Of a DNA stretch of 64,000 nt, positions 18,541 to 27,977 are shown one piece after another. The position numbers and the translations under genes are program-made. The notes below the pieces were generated by a model, which saw only the letters and a program-made list of their open reading frames with translations, was not told the origin of the DNA and searched no databases. Location of the stretch: positions 1,384,001-1,448,000 of the forward strand of contig NZ_CAKLPY010000001.1 of NCBI RefSeq assembly GCF_923079645.1, given 5' to 3'. The stretch comes from Emticicia aquatica. Lineage in GTDB: Bacteria; Bacteroidota; Bacteroidia; Cytophagales; Spirosomataceae. The stretch's first letter is position 1. Every line of letters starts with the position of its first letter.

Positions 18541-19764
18541 TTAGAACCTCAATCGTCTTGAAGAGTCTGTTTTAATATTTACTTTTTTCTTTGGTGCAAT
18601 AATATTCACTTTTATCCTTGCTGTATCTAATAATTTTCTTGGTTCTTCAACAACTGGCTTCACAGCAGGCTCAACTTTTTTCTTAGTTGGCACAGGAATT
18701 GGGGCAGTATAAACGCCCAAAGCTGAATTAATTTGCCCCGAAACTCTATTCAATGCGATAATTGCTTGGGTATTATTTGGGTCTCTTTCAACTTCAGCTT
18801 TCAAAAACTCTTCAGCTTTTGTTAATAAACCCAATTGTTCGAGTGTCAATGCAATTGAATAATTAATATTTGGAATTTCAGGATTTGCTTCCAACACTTT
18901 TTCGTAATATTCCAAAGCTTTGTTATAATTTTTCCAACGGAAATAAATCGTTGCCGAATAAAGCATAGCATCTGTTCTTCCAGGCTCAATAGATGTGGCT
19001 TTATCATAGTAAACCAACGCACTATCTAACCTACCAAACTTACTAAATACTAATCCTCTATCAATATAAAACTCAGGATTTCTTGGAAATTGCAAAATTG
19101 CACTTTTATTAACAGCTAAAGCTGAATCGTATAGTCTTTTATTTTTTAAAATTTCCGTTAGCTTTGAATAGCCAAGTTTGAAAGAAGGTTTCATTTCAAT
19201 TGCTTTATTCATTTTCAAAATAGCAGTTGAAGTATCTCCTTTTCGAGCAGCCAATGTGCCTTGATAGAAATAAGTTTCGCCATCAAAAGGTGCAATTTGC
19301 AAGGATTTTGCTAGATATTGTTCTGCAATTGCTAAGTCGTTTCGTTGCTGGGACAAATCTCCAAGTAGTGTATAAAGTTCTGGAGTTTCTACATTTAAAA
19401 TTTCTGCACTTTGGGCAAATGCAAATGCTTCTCTGAATTGTTTCAAGTCTCGTAATATTAGAGCTTTCACAAAAAGATATTTCCCTGTATTTTGTTTCAA
19501 ACGGTCAGCTCGGTTTATATCTTCCAAAGCCTTTTTTGAATCACCCATTTTATGCAAGATAATTGCACGTTTGAAATAATTTTCGGCTACACTCGGATTA
19601 CTTCTAATAGCATCTGTTAATGCTTCTAAGGAAGCAATATTCTGAATATTTTCAGCCTGAAATGGTGTTGGCGGAATTTTAGAACGTTCTCGATTTCCTT
19701 GTCCGCACGCATACAAGAGAATCGAAACTAGCAACAAAAAGAAAATGTTATTTTTATTCGACAT
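18541..19764 (-). CDS. TPR-repeat lipoprotein
   Basis: A 407-residue exported lipoprotein: a hydrophobic signal is followed by the lipobox LLYAC-G near residue 20. Between about residues 45 and 345 there are roughly eight tetratricopeptide repeats, for example AENYFKRAIILHKMGDSKKA and YSATIYFRWKNYNKALEYYE. The C-terminal 60 residues are Pro/Lys-rich and end in SRRLRF. TPR arrays mediate protein contacts, so a scaffold role in the envelope is likely. The specific partner is unknown. It ends 50 nt before thrS and may share its transcript. Confidence 0.8.
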   Translation of the reverse strand: MSNKNNIFFLLLVSILLYACGQGNRERSKIPPTPFQAENIQNIASLEALTDAIRSNPSVAENYFKRAIILHKMGDSKKALEDINRADRLKQNTGKYLFVKALILRDLKQFREAFAFAQSAEILNVETPELYTLLGDLSQQRNDLAIAEQYLAKSLQIAPFDGETYFYQGTLAARKGDTSTAILKMNKAIEMKPSFKLGYSKLTEILKNKRLYDSALAVNKSAILQFPRNPEFYIDRGLVFSKFGRLDSALVYYDKATSIEPGRTDAMLYSATIYFRWKNYNKALEYYEKVLEANPEIPNINYSIALTLEQLGLLTKAEEFLKAEVERDPNNTQAIIALNRVSGQINSALGVYTAPIPVPTKKKVEPAVKPVVEEPRKLLDTARIKVNIIAPKKKVNIKTDSSRRLRF

Positions 19765-19983
19765 CAGATTTAATTCACAAATTTGAAAGCAAATTCGTTT
19801 TTATCAAAAACAAAAAATGACCAATTGTGAGATATTTTTCACAAAAATCCGAATTTTTTCTTATAATAAAAACGATTAATAGAATTATGAGTAGTGATAT
19901 AATTACTTTAGTACATTTTATTCAAATTTAATGCGGCTAAATCACTAAAAATTAAGGTTTTACAAATTTACAAATTCTGATTA

Positions 19984-20898
19984 TCACACCGTACTAAATC
20001 GATAGAAGACGCCTAAAGGCAACTTTTTTTGAAAAGAATCTTCTAAAACCAGTTCTCCCATTTCTGGGTTTTGAATATCTGTCTTATTTTGTCTAATAAT
20101 CGTTTCGGCAATCACTGCCGAAAAGCCCATTGAATATAAATTCAGTATAAAAAAATGGTGATTTTCATCCAATAATTCTAAGCAGTTTTTTAATAATTCG
20201 TTTAATCCTTCTTCCAAAACCCACTTTTCACCATCAGGGCCTCGACCGTATGCAGGTGGGTCAAGAATGATTCCGTTATATTTTTTTCCACGTTTAACTT
20301 CTCTTTTCACAAACTTTAAAGCATCTTCAATTACCCAGCGAATATCGGTCAAATTACTTGCCTCCATATTTTCTCTAGACCAAGAAATTACTTGTTTCAC
20401 AGAGTCAACATGTGTAATATCTGCCCCATTCGCCTTTGCAACCAATGATGCTCCACCTGTGTAAGCAAACAAATTTAATACTTTTGGTGCTTGTTGAAGA
20501 GCGTTTTTCCCGTCTTTCATCAAACTAATTTTTTCCTCAATATAACGCCAATTGGCTGCTTGTTCAGGAAAAATCCCGACGTGTTTGAATGAAGAAAGTG
20601 AAAGTTTGAATTTCAACTTTGTTTTACCTTGTTCATAATTCATCAACCACTTTTCGGGCATTTTCTTAATATTATGCCATTCACCTCGCTCTTCGGGACT
20701 TAATTGGTCACGTCCTTTGGTTTTTTTAAAAATAGCCGAAGCTTTTTTTTGCCAAATTTCATCAGAAAGTGATTTATCCCAAACTGCTTGTGGTTCGGGG
20801 CGGGCTAGAATATATTCGCCAAAGCGTTCTAGTTTTTCATAATTGCCCGAATCGAGCAATTCATAAGAAGCAATATTCGGAGTAAGTAAATTATACAA
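19984..20898 (-). CDS. Class I SAM-dependent methyltransferase, RlmI/RlmK-like
   Basis: A 304-residue cytoplasmic methyltransferase. The SAM-binding motif I is VLNLFAYTGGASLVAKANGA (about residues 143-162), motif II carries the acidic HVDSVK, and the catalytic-type motif reads LDPPAYGRGPDGE, as in rRNA and DNA base methylases of the RlmI group. The start appears to be TTG (first base 20898): no in-frame ATG lies near, and the first residues (YELLDSGNYEKLERFGEYIL) already match the conserved beginning of the family. The target base, probably in 23S rRNA, is inferred from family only. Confidence 0.85.
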   Translation of the reverse strand: MYNLLTPNIASYELLDSGNYEKLERFGEYILARPEPQAVWDKSLSDEIWQKKASAIFKKTKGRDQLSPEERGEWHNIKKMPEKWLMNYEQGKTKLKFKLSLSSFKHVGIFPEQAANWRYIEEKISLMKDGKNALQQAPKVLNLFAYTGGASLVAKANGADITHVDSVKQVISWSRENMEASNLTDIRWVIEDALKFVKREVKRGKKYNGIILDPPAYGRGPDGEKWVLEEGLNELLKNCLELLDENHHFFILNLYSMGFSAVIAETIIRQNKTDIQNPEMGELVLEDSFQKKLPLGVFYRFSTV

Positions 20899-20944
20899 GT
20901 TAACAGTTTTTTTGGCGAAGATAATAGGTTTAAAGATAAAAAGC

Positions 20945-22513
20945 TTAATAAAACTCTGAACTCCTCACTTTGCTTAGATAAATAATTTTTTTAATATTAG
21001 TTTCTGGAAGCTGTTGTTGACCTTTTTTGCGTTTGGATGGCTTTTCTTTTGGGGCGTTTTTATCTTTCAAAACTTCAAATTTTATACGGCTGCCATTTGC
21101 AATAAAATAGTTTTCATACCAATTTCGTACACCTTGATAAGTTGGTATGTATTGTGCATTTTTCACATCTCCTTCTTCGTCTGAAAGCTTAAATGTTTTT
21201 GCATTTGTAAATCCTAAATTATTTCCAATCAATAAATTGCCTTTGACACACGTTACAACCGATTTATTGCTAGAAATTGCCAATGCAACATCTAATTGAG
21301 GAGAAAGTTGACTCAAATCAACTCTTGATTGAGACATCAAATTTCCTTCTAAATCAAAATTTGCTACCAGTCCATTCAAATAACTATATCCTTTAAAAAC
21401 TTGCTTAGACTGTGAATGTGGATTATTAAAGTTAGCATTCAAAAACAAGGGATTATTGGCAGTATATGGGTTAGAATTGTTATAAAAAGGCGAGCTACTT
21501 GAAACAACTTGATAAATTGACTTATAAAATGTTCCTCCCAAAGAAATTACATTGTTATCAATTGAAACTTCTGACGGTGAAAAAATGTGGCTATTAGCAA
21601 TTTTTTTTACTATTTCGTCATCAATATTTGGCGTTCCTTTGAGTAAGATTCTATAATCATAAAATTTTGTTAAAGTTGTTTTATCGGCATCAATTTTAGA
21701 AAAAAACAGACCTTTATTTCCTGTATTTGATTGATACGTACCTGTAATTATTTTCGTTACGGAATCAATTTTGGTTAAAGAAGCAGTTAATGGAAAATTT
21801 CCAGCACTCGAATGAATAATATTTTTTTGTATCAATTTACCAGTTGTGTCATACTTAGCAAAAACGACGAAAGCATCTTTAATAAACTCTCCCTTTTTTT
21901 TCTTTTCATTAGTGTACCCTAACACTTTAACTGACCATAAACTTTCTATGATATTTTTTTCAGGCAAATATTTAAAATATTGAACCTTAGTTTTGCCTCT
22001 CAATCCTGCTGAAATCAGTTCTCCTACATCTGCTTTAAAATTATACTTATAAAAACTAGCTCCATTTTCATTTAATCCAGCCATTAAGATTTGATTATCA
22101 AAATAAATATAATTTTGATCTTGAAAATACTCTCTTAGTTCAAAACCCATATTTTCAAATTTCCCGTCGTCCAAATCAATTCTAAAAAGTTGATAATACA
22201 TTCCTTGATTCTCGCTAAACATAAATGTAACAAACTTATTATCAAGCGAATAGAAAGAAGGTTCTCCTTCTACATCAAGGAAAACTTCTGTTTCCCAGAC
22301 TTTTTTTAAATTTGTATCAAAACGTATAGCTAAGGCCTTCGTAATATCCTTTTTGGCGAAAAGTAAAACGCCGTTTTTACCTAATGGGATAATTTTTTGC
22401 CAAGTTGGTCGTCCACTTATTTCAATTTCTATCGTCTGCAAAATGCCGCTAATCTGAGCTTGGGCAAAAAAACAAACATTTATTAAAAATATTGTTACTA
22501 TTATTTTTCTCAT
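20945..22513 (-). CDS. Secreted protein of unknown function, paralog of the gene upstream
   Basis: An exported protein of about 522 residues with a clear signal peptide (MRKIIVTIFLINVCFFAQA). I chose the ATG at 22513 because it starts the signal peptide; an ATG 39 nt upstream would overlap the previous gene. The sequence alternates short beta strands with turns, as in a beta-propeller. It shares an N-terminal pattern (a -IIPLGKNGVLLFAK- type segment) and a C-terminal W-x-ENYF motif with the gene at 22542-24143, 28 nt upstream. A basic stretch KPSKRKKGQQQ lies near the end. No enzyme motif is visible. Confidence 0.7.
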   Translation of the reverse strand: MRKIIVTIFLINVCFFAQAQISGILQTIEIEISGRPTWQKIIPLGKNGVLLFAKKDITKALAIRFDTNLKKVWETEVFLDVEGEPSFYSLDNKFVTFMFSENQGMYYQLFRIDLDDGKFENMGFELREYFQDQNYIYFDNQILMAGLNENGASFYKYNFKADVGELISAGLRGKTKVQYFKYLPEKNIIESLWSVKVLGYTNEKKKKGEFIKDAFVVFAKYDTTGKLIQKNIIHSSAGNFPLTASLTKIDSVTKIITGTYQSNTGNKGLFFSKIDADKTTLTKFYDYRILLKGTPNIDDEIVKKIANSHIFSPSEVSIDNNVISLGGTFYKSIYQVVSSSSPFYNNSNPYTANNPLFLNANFNNPHSQSKQVFKGYSYLNGLVANFDLEGNLMSQSRVDLSQLSPQLDVALAISSNKSVVTCVKGNLLIGNNLGFTNAKTFKLSDEEGDVKNAQYIPTYQGVRNWYENYFIANGSRIKFEVLKDKNAPKEKPSKRKKGQQQLPETNIKKIIYLSKVRSSEFY

Positions 22514-22541
22514 CCAAAATTTAATTCGTGAAATAAGCTTG

Positions 22542-24143
22542 TTAAAAAGCAATTTTATTTAAATAAAACACTCTTCTTCCTCCTTCATTTTTATTCATAA
22601 TTCTTTGATAACCCCAAGCCAAATAGTAGTTTTCGTGCCAATATTCGATGTCATCTGTGGCAGTGTCACGAACTTTATCACCTTCTTTTTGTGTATCAAT
22701 ATCAATCGTTTTGACTCCTTCGACAACTTCTCTTCCTTTAACAATTTTACTTGATAATTTACCTTTATTGCTATAAACTAAGGCAATATCATTGTTCTCA
22801 AGACGAATTTTGACTTTTTCTTTTAAATCCATGCTTTTTACATTGTCAAAGCTAAAACTATTATCCCAGAGCAAATTTCCGTTCAAATCAAAACCTGCAA
22901 CGACCGCATGTGTATATTTGAAGCCATCAAACATTTGATTATTATTTCCATAATTTGAATACATCCAAGGATTCCACGCCCATGAATTTAAACCATAATA
23001 TCGTGAAAATCTCAATGCGTTTATCGAGCTATATCCGTACCCAAATGGTGAGCCAAAAGTGCTTCCATAAAAGGGAGAACCATAATTATTATATGTTTTG
23101 AACTCTGGATAAAACACTTCTGCCACCAAAATATATTGATTGTCCTTTTTAATAATATCATGTACCAAAACTCTATAATTGAGCTTTAAGTCATCGCCTC
23201 TTCCCTTTTTCTTTTTAATCTTTTTCTCAATTTTTTCTTGTTGTTTTAGGCTTAAAAACTTGAAAAAATTACTAAAATCAGTAAAACTGTGCATTTTCAA
23301 ATATTCTGGATTTTCACCATCAACTTTACTAATGTACAAACCTTGTGACATCGGCACTCCATTTGATTGATAGCCATTATAGCCATAATTTCCAATCATC
23401 AGTTGAGTTCCATCATTCAACGAAAATAATTTTCCAGTCAGTAAGCCAAAATCGTCCTCAGGCTCAACCGTTAATTGCTCAACAATTTTACCATTAGGAT
23501 TAATTCTTTTTACAGCCATGTAACTAGAACGACCCTTTTTTACTGAATAAGAAACAACTAATAAATCATTGGCATCATCAAAATCGATTGATGAAATACT
23601 TGCAGTTCCTTTTATTCCGCCAGCCAAAATACGAGGTTGCATTTTGTTCAAATTTACGCTCATTAAAACGGGTTCATCTTTAACCATTCCCGCCAAATAA
23701 GCATTTTCGTTGTGTACTTTAAACTCAGAAATCTCAAATCGTTTGATATTTTCAAAGAAAAACTTTTGCATAATTCCAATTCCAGTAGATACTTTGATGA
23801 TCTGGTACAAATCAGAATTGTATTTACTAAACAAAAAATATACATCACGACCATCATGGTAATAATCTACGAAAGATTGATTTTCGTCTAATTCACCGTT
23901 GACAGCCCAAGTTTGCTGTAATTGCGAATCAAATTTGATAATCGAGAATGACGTTTTACCAGTTTTCGATAATAACAATACGCCTTCCTCGCCTAAAGTA
24001 ATTACTTGATAAGCTTGGTCGTCGCTTCGAGTTGGGATTTCAATTCTTCTTACACTTTGAGCGTAAGAAATATTATTTTTAAACCCAAAAAAAATCACTA
24101 ATAACAAACTTAATAAAACCTTTTTTTGATGATTAATTTTCAT
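22542..24143 (-). CDS. Secreted protein of unknown function, paralog of the gene downstream
   Basis: Predicted exported protein of 533 residues starting at ATG 24143 (signal peptide ending near NISYAQS). It shows the same layout as the downstream paralog: an early ITLGEEGVLLLSKTG segment matching IIPLGKNGVLLFAK, many beta-type segments, and a closing WHENYYLAWGYQRI that corresponds to WYENYFIANG. A Gly/Tyr/Ser/Phe-rich low-complexity stretch (about residues 365-395) and a Lys-rich segment QEKIEKKIKKKKGRG are particular to this copy. Its start overlaps the end of the EVE-domain gene by 11 nt, so the three genes are probably translated from one message. Confidence 0.7.
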   Translation of the reverse strand: MKINHQKKVLLSLLLVIFFGFKNNISYAQSVRRIEIPTRSDDQAYQVITLGEEGVLLLSKTGKTSFSIIKFDSQLQQTWAVNGELDENQSFVDYYHDGRDVYFLFSKYNSDLYQIIKVSTGIGIMQKFFFENIKRFEISEFKVHNENAYLAGMVKDEPVLMSVNLNKMQPRILAGGIKGTASISSIDFDDANDLLVVSYSVKKGRSSYMAVKRINPNGKIVEQLTVEPEDDFGLLTGKLFSLNDGTQLMIGNYGYNGYQSNGVPMSQGLYISKVDGENPEYLKMHSFTDFSNFFKFLSLKQQEKIEKKIKKKKGRGDDLKLNYRVLVHDIIKKDNQYILVAEVFYPEFKTYNNYGSPFYGSTFGSPFGYGYSSINALRFSRYYGLNSWAWNPWMYSNYGNNNQMFDGFKYTHAVVAGFDLNGNLLWDNSFSFDNVKSMDLKEKVKIRLENNDIALVYSNKGKLSSKIVKGREVVEGVKTIDIDTQKEGDKVRDTATDDIEYWHENYYLAWGYQRIMNKNEGGRRVFYLNKIAF

Positions 24144-24543
24144 ACGCTTTTGAAACAATTATGTCAAATTCTTCTTTTTTGAGCTGCTGAACCGAAAGCC
24201 TTGATTGACGAATCAAAGAAACATCCTGCAAACGTACATCAGCCTTAATTGATTGTAAAGTAACCGTTTTGGGTAGTTTTTCAACAGGTGTTAAGTCAAC
24301 AACAACCCAGCGTGTGTCGTCTGTTGTTGGGTCTTGATAAGCTTCTTTAACAATTTTAGCAATTCCAACCACTTCGACTCCTTCATTGGAATGATAGAAT
24401 AAAACCAAATCATCAATTTTCATCGCTGCCAAATTGTTACGGGCTTGATAATTTCTGACGCCATCCCAAGTTCCTACGCCTTGTTTAACGAAATCGTCCC
24501 AAGAATATTTGAATGGTTCTGATTTAACGAGCCAATAATTCAT
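24133..24543 (-). CDS. EVE domain-containing protein
   Basis: A small 136-residue cytoplasmic protein that is almost entirely an EVE domain (PUA-like fold). Landmarks are the start MNYWLVKSEPFKYSWDDF, the WDGVRNYQARNN segment, LVLFYHSNEG and VVGIAKIVKEAYQDPT, the usual modified-base pocket region. EVE and YTH domains read modified cytosine or adenine in nucleic acids. Here it leads an operon with two secreted paralogs, which does not suggest a restriction role. The target is unknown. Confidence 0.88.
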   Translation of the reverse strand: MNYWLVKSEPFKYSWDDFVKQGVGTWDGVRNYQARNNLAAMKIDDLVLFYHSNEGVEVVGIAKIVKEAYQDPTTDDTRWVVVDLTPVEKLPKTVTLQSIKADVRLQDVSLIRQSRLSVQQLKKEEFDIIVSKAYEN

Positions 24544-24659
24544 CGTTTTCTGATTAAAATTTAATTAAAGTCTAAACAAAGATTTCTTATGAACAAAAAT
24601 ACGCTAATTTTAATAATTAGTCACGTTTTCATCTAGTTAACTTAATGATTTAAAATCTC

Positions 24660-26186
24660 ATGCAATATAAAAACATACATATTATATTAACCCATTTTCT
24701 ATTCTTTCTTGCATACACAGATGTTAACGCTCAAACTCCATCCATTTTATGGCAAAAAAATTATGGTGGTAGTTTATATGACAAAGCTGAGTCAATCATT
24801 GAAACAAAAGATGGCAATTATGTCATTGCTGGTCATTCACAATCTAATGATTTTGACCTTACTTTTAATCATGGGAATTACGATTGCTGGGTCGTTAAAA
24901 TCAATAATATTGGAAATATTGTTTGGAAAAAGTCTTTTGGTGGCTCAAATAACGATTTTTTTAGAACAATCATTCAGACTCCTGATGATGGTTTTTTGTG
25001 TATCGGTGAAACCAATTCTAGTGATGGTGACATCAATCATCCAATCGGTCAAATTGACTTGTGGGTCGTAAAACTCAATAACTTAGGCAATATTATTTGG
25101 CAAAAAAATTATGGTGGCAATTCAAATGATATAGGTTTCTCAGCGTGTTTATCAACTGATGGAAACTATATTGTTGCAGGAAATGAAGAATCAAATAATC
25201 CATACATTCCTGATAATAAAGGTCTTATGGATTTTTGGGTATTAAAAATTGATACGCTAGGAAATATCATTTGGCAAAAAAATTTCGGCGGTAGTGAGAA
25301 TGAATACCTAAGATCCATCAAAAATACCACTGATGGAGGATTCATTTTATCTGGCAATTCTAAATCCACTGATGGCAACATTAGTAATAATTTTGGGGGA
25401 CTTGATATTTGGGTTTTGAAAGTTGATAATAGCGGAAATTTACTTTGGCAAAATAATTTTGGGGGAACTAAAGATGACTATTCAAAGAATATTATTGAAG
25501 ATAAAGATGGCAATTTTGTTGTTGTTGGTGAAACCTTTTCATTCGATAATGACTCAGAAGAAAATCATAGTGCTGCTCAAGAAAGAGACTTTTTAGTAGT
25601 AAAAATCAATAATTTAGGTCAAAAAATTTGGAGTAGATGCTTTGGTGGTAGCGGAAATGAATACGCTCGTTCAGTGCTTCAATCCAATGATGGACAATTC
25701 ATCGTTGTTGGCGAGTCTTACTCTAACGACGGGCAAGCACCCAATAATCATGGAGATGCCGATTTTTGGCTAATTAAAATCAATCAATTAGATGGAAATT
25801 TAGTTTGGCAAAAAACTTTTGGAGGCAAAGGACATGATGAACCAAATTCAATAGTTGAGACTTTTGATAACAGCCTTATTATTGTGGGAAACTCAGCTCA
25901 ACCAATCGGTAACGGAGATGTAACTCAAAACTATGGTGATGATGATTTTTGGGTGATTAAATTAAAAAATAATGAGTGTTCAAATAATCTAAGTTTCGAG
26001 AAAAACATTCCGTTTGGAGAATATAATTTCAAATCGCAAGAAAACATCAATTCTAAAGTCAAAATACTAAGTAATTCTTCAAAAGTAATTTATTCATCTG
26101 GTAAAAGTATTCAATTGAACAACGGCTTTTCAACAACAAATGGTTCAGTATTTGAAGCTAAAATTGAAGGTTGTTTCAACGAATAA
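24660..26186 (+). CDS. Secreted seven-repeat beta-propeller-like protein with Cys-containing C-terminal tail
   Basis: A 508-residue exported protein (signal about 1-24). Seven tandem repeats of about 55-65 residues follow the pattern W-Q-K-N-Y-G-G-S...D-G...G-x-S...D-x-W-V-V-K-I-N; the GGS/GGT/GGN blocks GGSLYDKA, GGSNNDFF, GGNSNDIG, GGSENEYL, GGTKDDYS, GGSGNEYA and GGKGHDEP mark each unit. Seven units would close a seven-bladed propeller. Residues 440-508 form a tail, with GKSIQLNNGFSTTNGSVFEA and a Cys near the end, like that of the sugar dehydrogenase at 11400-12713. No catalytic motif is visible, so a surface binding role is likely. Confidence 0.78.
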   Translation: MQYKNIHIILTHFLFFLAYTDVNAQTPSILWQKNYGGSLYDKAESIIETKDGNYVIAGHSQSNDFDLTFNHGNYDCWVVKINNIGNIVWKKSFGGSNNDFFRTIIQTPDDGFLCIGETNSSDGDINHPIGQIDLWVVKLNNLGNIIWQKNYGGNSNDIGFSACLSTDGNYIVAGNEESNNPYIPDNKGLMDFWVLKIDTLGNIIWQKNFGGSENEYLRSIKNTTDGGFILSGNSKSTDGNISNNFGGLDIWVLKVDNSGNLLWQNNFGGTKDDYSKNIIEDKDGNFVVVGETFSFDNDSEENHSAAQERDFLVVKINNLGQKIWSRCFGGSGNEYARSVLQSNDGQFIVVGESYSNDGQAPNNHGDADFWLIKINQLDGNLVWQKTFGGKGHDEPNSIVETFDNSLIIVGNSAQPIGNGDVTQNYGDDDFWVIKLKNNECSNNLSFEKNIPFGEYNFKSQENINSKVKILSNSSKVIYSSGKSIQLNNGFSTTNGSVFEAKIEGCFNE

Positions 26187-26195
26187 TAAAAAAAA

Positions 26196-26220
26196 TAACG
26201 GACTGATTATCAGTCCGTTA
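26196..26220 (-). terminator. Hairpin terminator between convergent genes, stronger for rplY
   Basis: Perfect 11-bp stem (26196-26206 with 26210-26220), loop TTA. The A run at 26188-26195 provides a U run only for the minus transcript (rplY); on the plus strand no T run follows. Confidence 0.7.
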
Positions 26221-26250
26221 AATCTATTAGCAACAAGTAAAATCAAATTA

Positions 26251-26811
26251 TTATTGACCACGCAATGCACGAGGAATTGCAATTACAGCTACTGGATTGC
26301 TCGCAGAATCTAAAATTTTAACACCTTCGATTTGAGCAATAGCCGAAACCTTAACTGATTTACCTAAATCTAAATCTTTGATATCAATATTGATATAATC
26401 AGGGATATTTTTTGCTGGTCCTTGGATATGCAATTTTTGCATTTTTTGAACCAATTTACCCCCTTTCTTTTGACCTTCTGATGGGCCATGTAATTTGATT
26501 GGCACTTTCACTTTGATAACTTTATCAGGCGTAATTTCCAAGAAATCAGCGTGGATAATTTCATCATTTGTTGGATGGAATTGAGAATCCTGTAAAATTC
26601 CAGTATATTCTTTTCCTTCAATGTTGATATTTACTTCATAAACATCAGGCGTAAAAAGCAACGCACGGAATAAATAAGTTGGTACGTAGAATGATACTTG
26701 TTCAGCACCTCCATACAACACACATGGAACCATTCCTTGACCACGTAATTCCTGCGAAGCAGTGCGGCCGAGATTCGCTCTGTTATACCCTACAATCTCA
26801 GTTTTTTTCAT
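26251..26811 (-). CDS. rplY: Ribosomal protein bL25 of the Ctc (long) type
   Basis: 5S rRNA-binding ribosomal protein, in the long two-domain Ctc form (186 residues from the chosen ATG). The N-domain begins MKKTEIVGYNRANLG and contains VPCVLYGGAEQVSFYV; the C-terminal TL5-like domain contains KVPIKLHGPSEGQKKGGKL. An ATG 24 nt upstream gives the less plausible MRVVEKKN leader. It follows prs by 85 nt in the same orientation, the arrangement usual in Bacteroidota. Confidence 0.93.
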   Translation of the reverse strand: MKKTEIVGYNRANLGRTASQELRGQGMVPCVLYGGAEQVSFYVPTYLFRALLFTPDVYEVNINIEGKEYTGILQDSQFHPTNDEIIHADFLEITPDKVIKVKVPIKLHGPSEGQKKGGKLVQKMQKLHIQGPAKNIPDYINIDIKDLDLGKSVKVSAIAQIEGVKILDSASNPVAVIAIPRALRGQ

Positions 26812-26896
26812 ATTTTTTTTCTCCACAACTCTCAAACAGGAGTATTTTAAGTGTAAATTATACCTAGAGAGTTTATTATAAGTATAATTATTAGGC

Positions 26897-27847
26897 TTAA
26901 AGGCCTAAAATTTGTTGGTTATTTATAAATAAAGTGCTAATAGACCCATTGTCACGAATTCTGCCAATAGCTTTTCCGAATAATTCGGCAACTGACAGAA
27001 CTTTGATTTTTTCATTGATTTGACGCAAAGGAATTGAATCGGTAACGACTAATTCGGTCAAAACTGAATTTGAAATATTTTCGTTGGCTTTACCTGACAA
27101 AACTGGATGTGTACAAAACGCTCTTACTGATTTTGCTCCTTTAGCTAAAATCAATTCAGCCGCTTTACAAATCGTCCCACCTGTATCAATTAAATCATCA
27201 ACTAAAATAACGTCTGCTCCTTCAACATCACCAATCAACTGCATTGATGCAATTTCATTAGCTTTCTTACGATGTTTGTCACAAATAACAATATCAGCAT
27301 CAAAATACGAGGCAAATTTTCGACAACGTGAAACACCTCCAACATCGGGAGATGCAAATTTGATATTTTGTAGATTTTGAGCTTTTAAATAAGGAACAAA
27401 AACCGAAATACCTTCTAGATGGTCAACTGGAATATCGAAAAATCCTTGAATTTGCCCTGCATGTAAATCCATTGTCATGACTCTGTCCGCTCCTGCGGCT
27501 GTGAGCATATTGGCAATTAATTTAGCTGCAATCCCAACTCTTGGCTTGTCTTTTCTGTCTTGGCGAGCATATCCGAAATATGGAATTACTGCACAAACAT
27601 AATGGGCCGAAGCACGACGAGCAGCATCAATGAGCATCAAAAGCTCCATGATATTATCGCTCGGTGGGAAAGTTGATTGAACGATGAAAACATCGCAGCC
27701 ACGTACGGACTCATCAAAACTGACTGAAATTTCACTGTCGGCAAAACGGTTGATGCTCACACCTCCCAAATCCTTACCGTAATAATCTGCAACTCGGCTT
27801 GCCAAATAATTTGATGACGTGCCTGAAAATATCTTAACTTCTGCCAT
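26897..27847 (-). CDS. prs: Ribose-phosphate pyrophosphokinase
   Basis: Makes PRPP from ribose 5-phosphate and ATP for purine, pyrimidine, His, Trp and NAD synthesis. The 316-residue product from ATG 27847 begins MAEVKIFSGTSSNYLA, the normal N-terminus. The divalent-metal site is VMTMDLHAGQIQGFFDIPVDHL, and the PRPP loop is VILVDDLIDTGGTICKAA. A longer frame opens 102 nt upstream but is rejected: its extra residues are not conserved and the promoter box at 27877-27884 lies inside it. It is transcribed together with rplY. Confidence 0.96.
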   Translation of the reverse strand: MAEVKIFSGTSSNYLASRVADYYGKDLGGVSINRFADSEISVSFDESVRGCDVFIVQSTFPPSDNIMELLMLIDAARRASAHYVCAVIPYFGYARQDRKDKPRVGIAAKLIANMLTAAGADRVMTMDLHAGQIQGFFDIPVDHLEGISVFVPYLKAQNLQNIKFASPDVGGVSRCRKFASYFDADIVICDKHRKKANEIASMQLIGDVEGADVILVDDLIDTGGTICKAAELILAKGAKSVRAFCTHPVLSGKANENISNSVLTELVVTDSIPLRQINEKIKVLSVAELFGKAIGRIRDNGSISTLFINNQQILGL

Positions 27848-27876
27848 GTTATTGGTTATGTCTCGAAAAGAAAGTG

Positions 27877-27884
27877 CAAAGGTA
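27877..27884 (-). promoter_or_regulatory. Candidate -7 box of the prs-rplY promoter
   Basis: Minus-strand TACCTTTG matches TAnnTTTG exactly, 29 nt before the prs ATG at 27847, implying a short leader. The -33 region is T-rich without a clean TTTG. Confidence 0.5.
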
Positions 27885-27977
27885 CTCTTTTTGCTTAAAA
27901 AAACATACTTAACCTTGAATATTTTCTGATTTTTTACATAGATTTGCAATATTCATGGATTTATAATCTCTTTCACC

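Noticed and set aside
20945-24158. The two secreted paralogs as a single gene split by a frameshift
   Set aside because: Each has its own signal peptide, complete N- and C-terminal motifs and a stop; they are duplicates, not halves.
27848-27949. Longer reading frame for prs
   Set aside because: The added residues are not part of the conserved enzyme and overlap the TACCTTTG promoter box. The same reasoning was applied to leuS, queD, rplY and folD.
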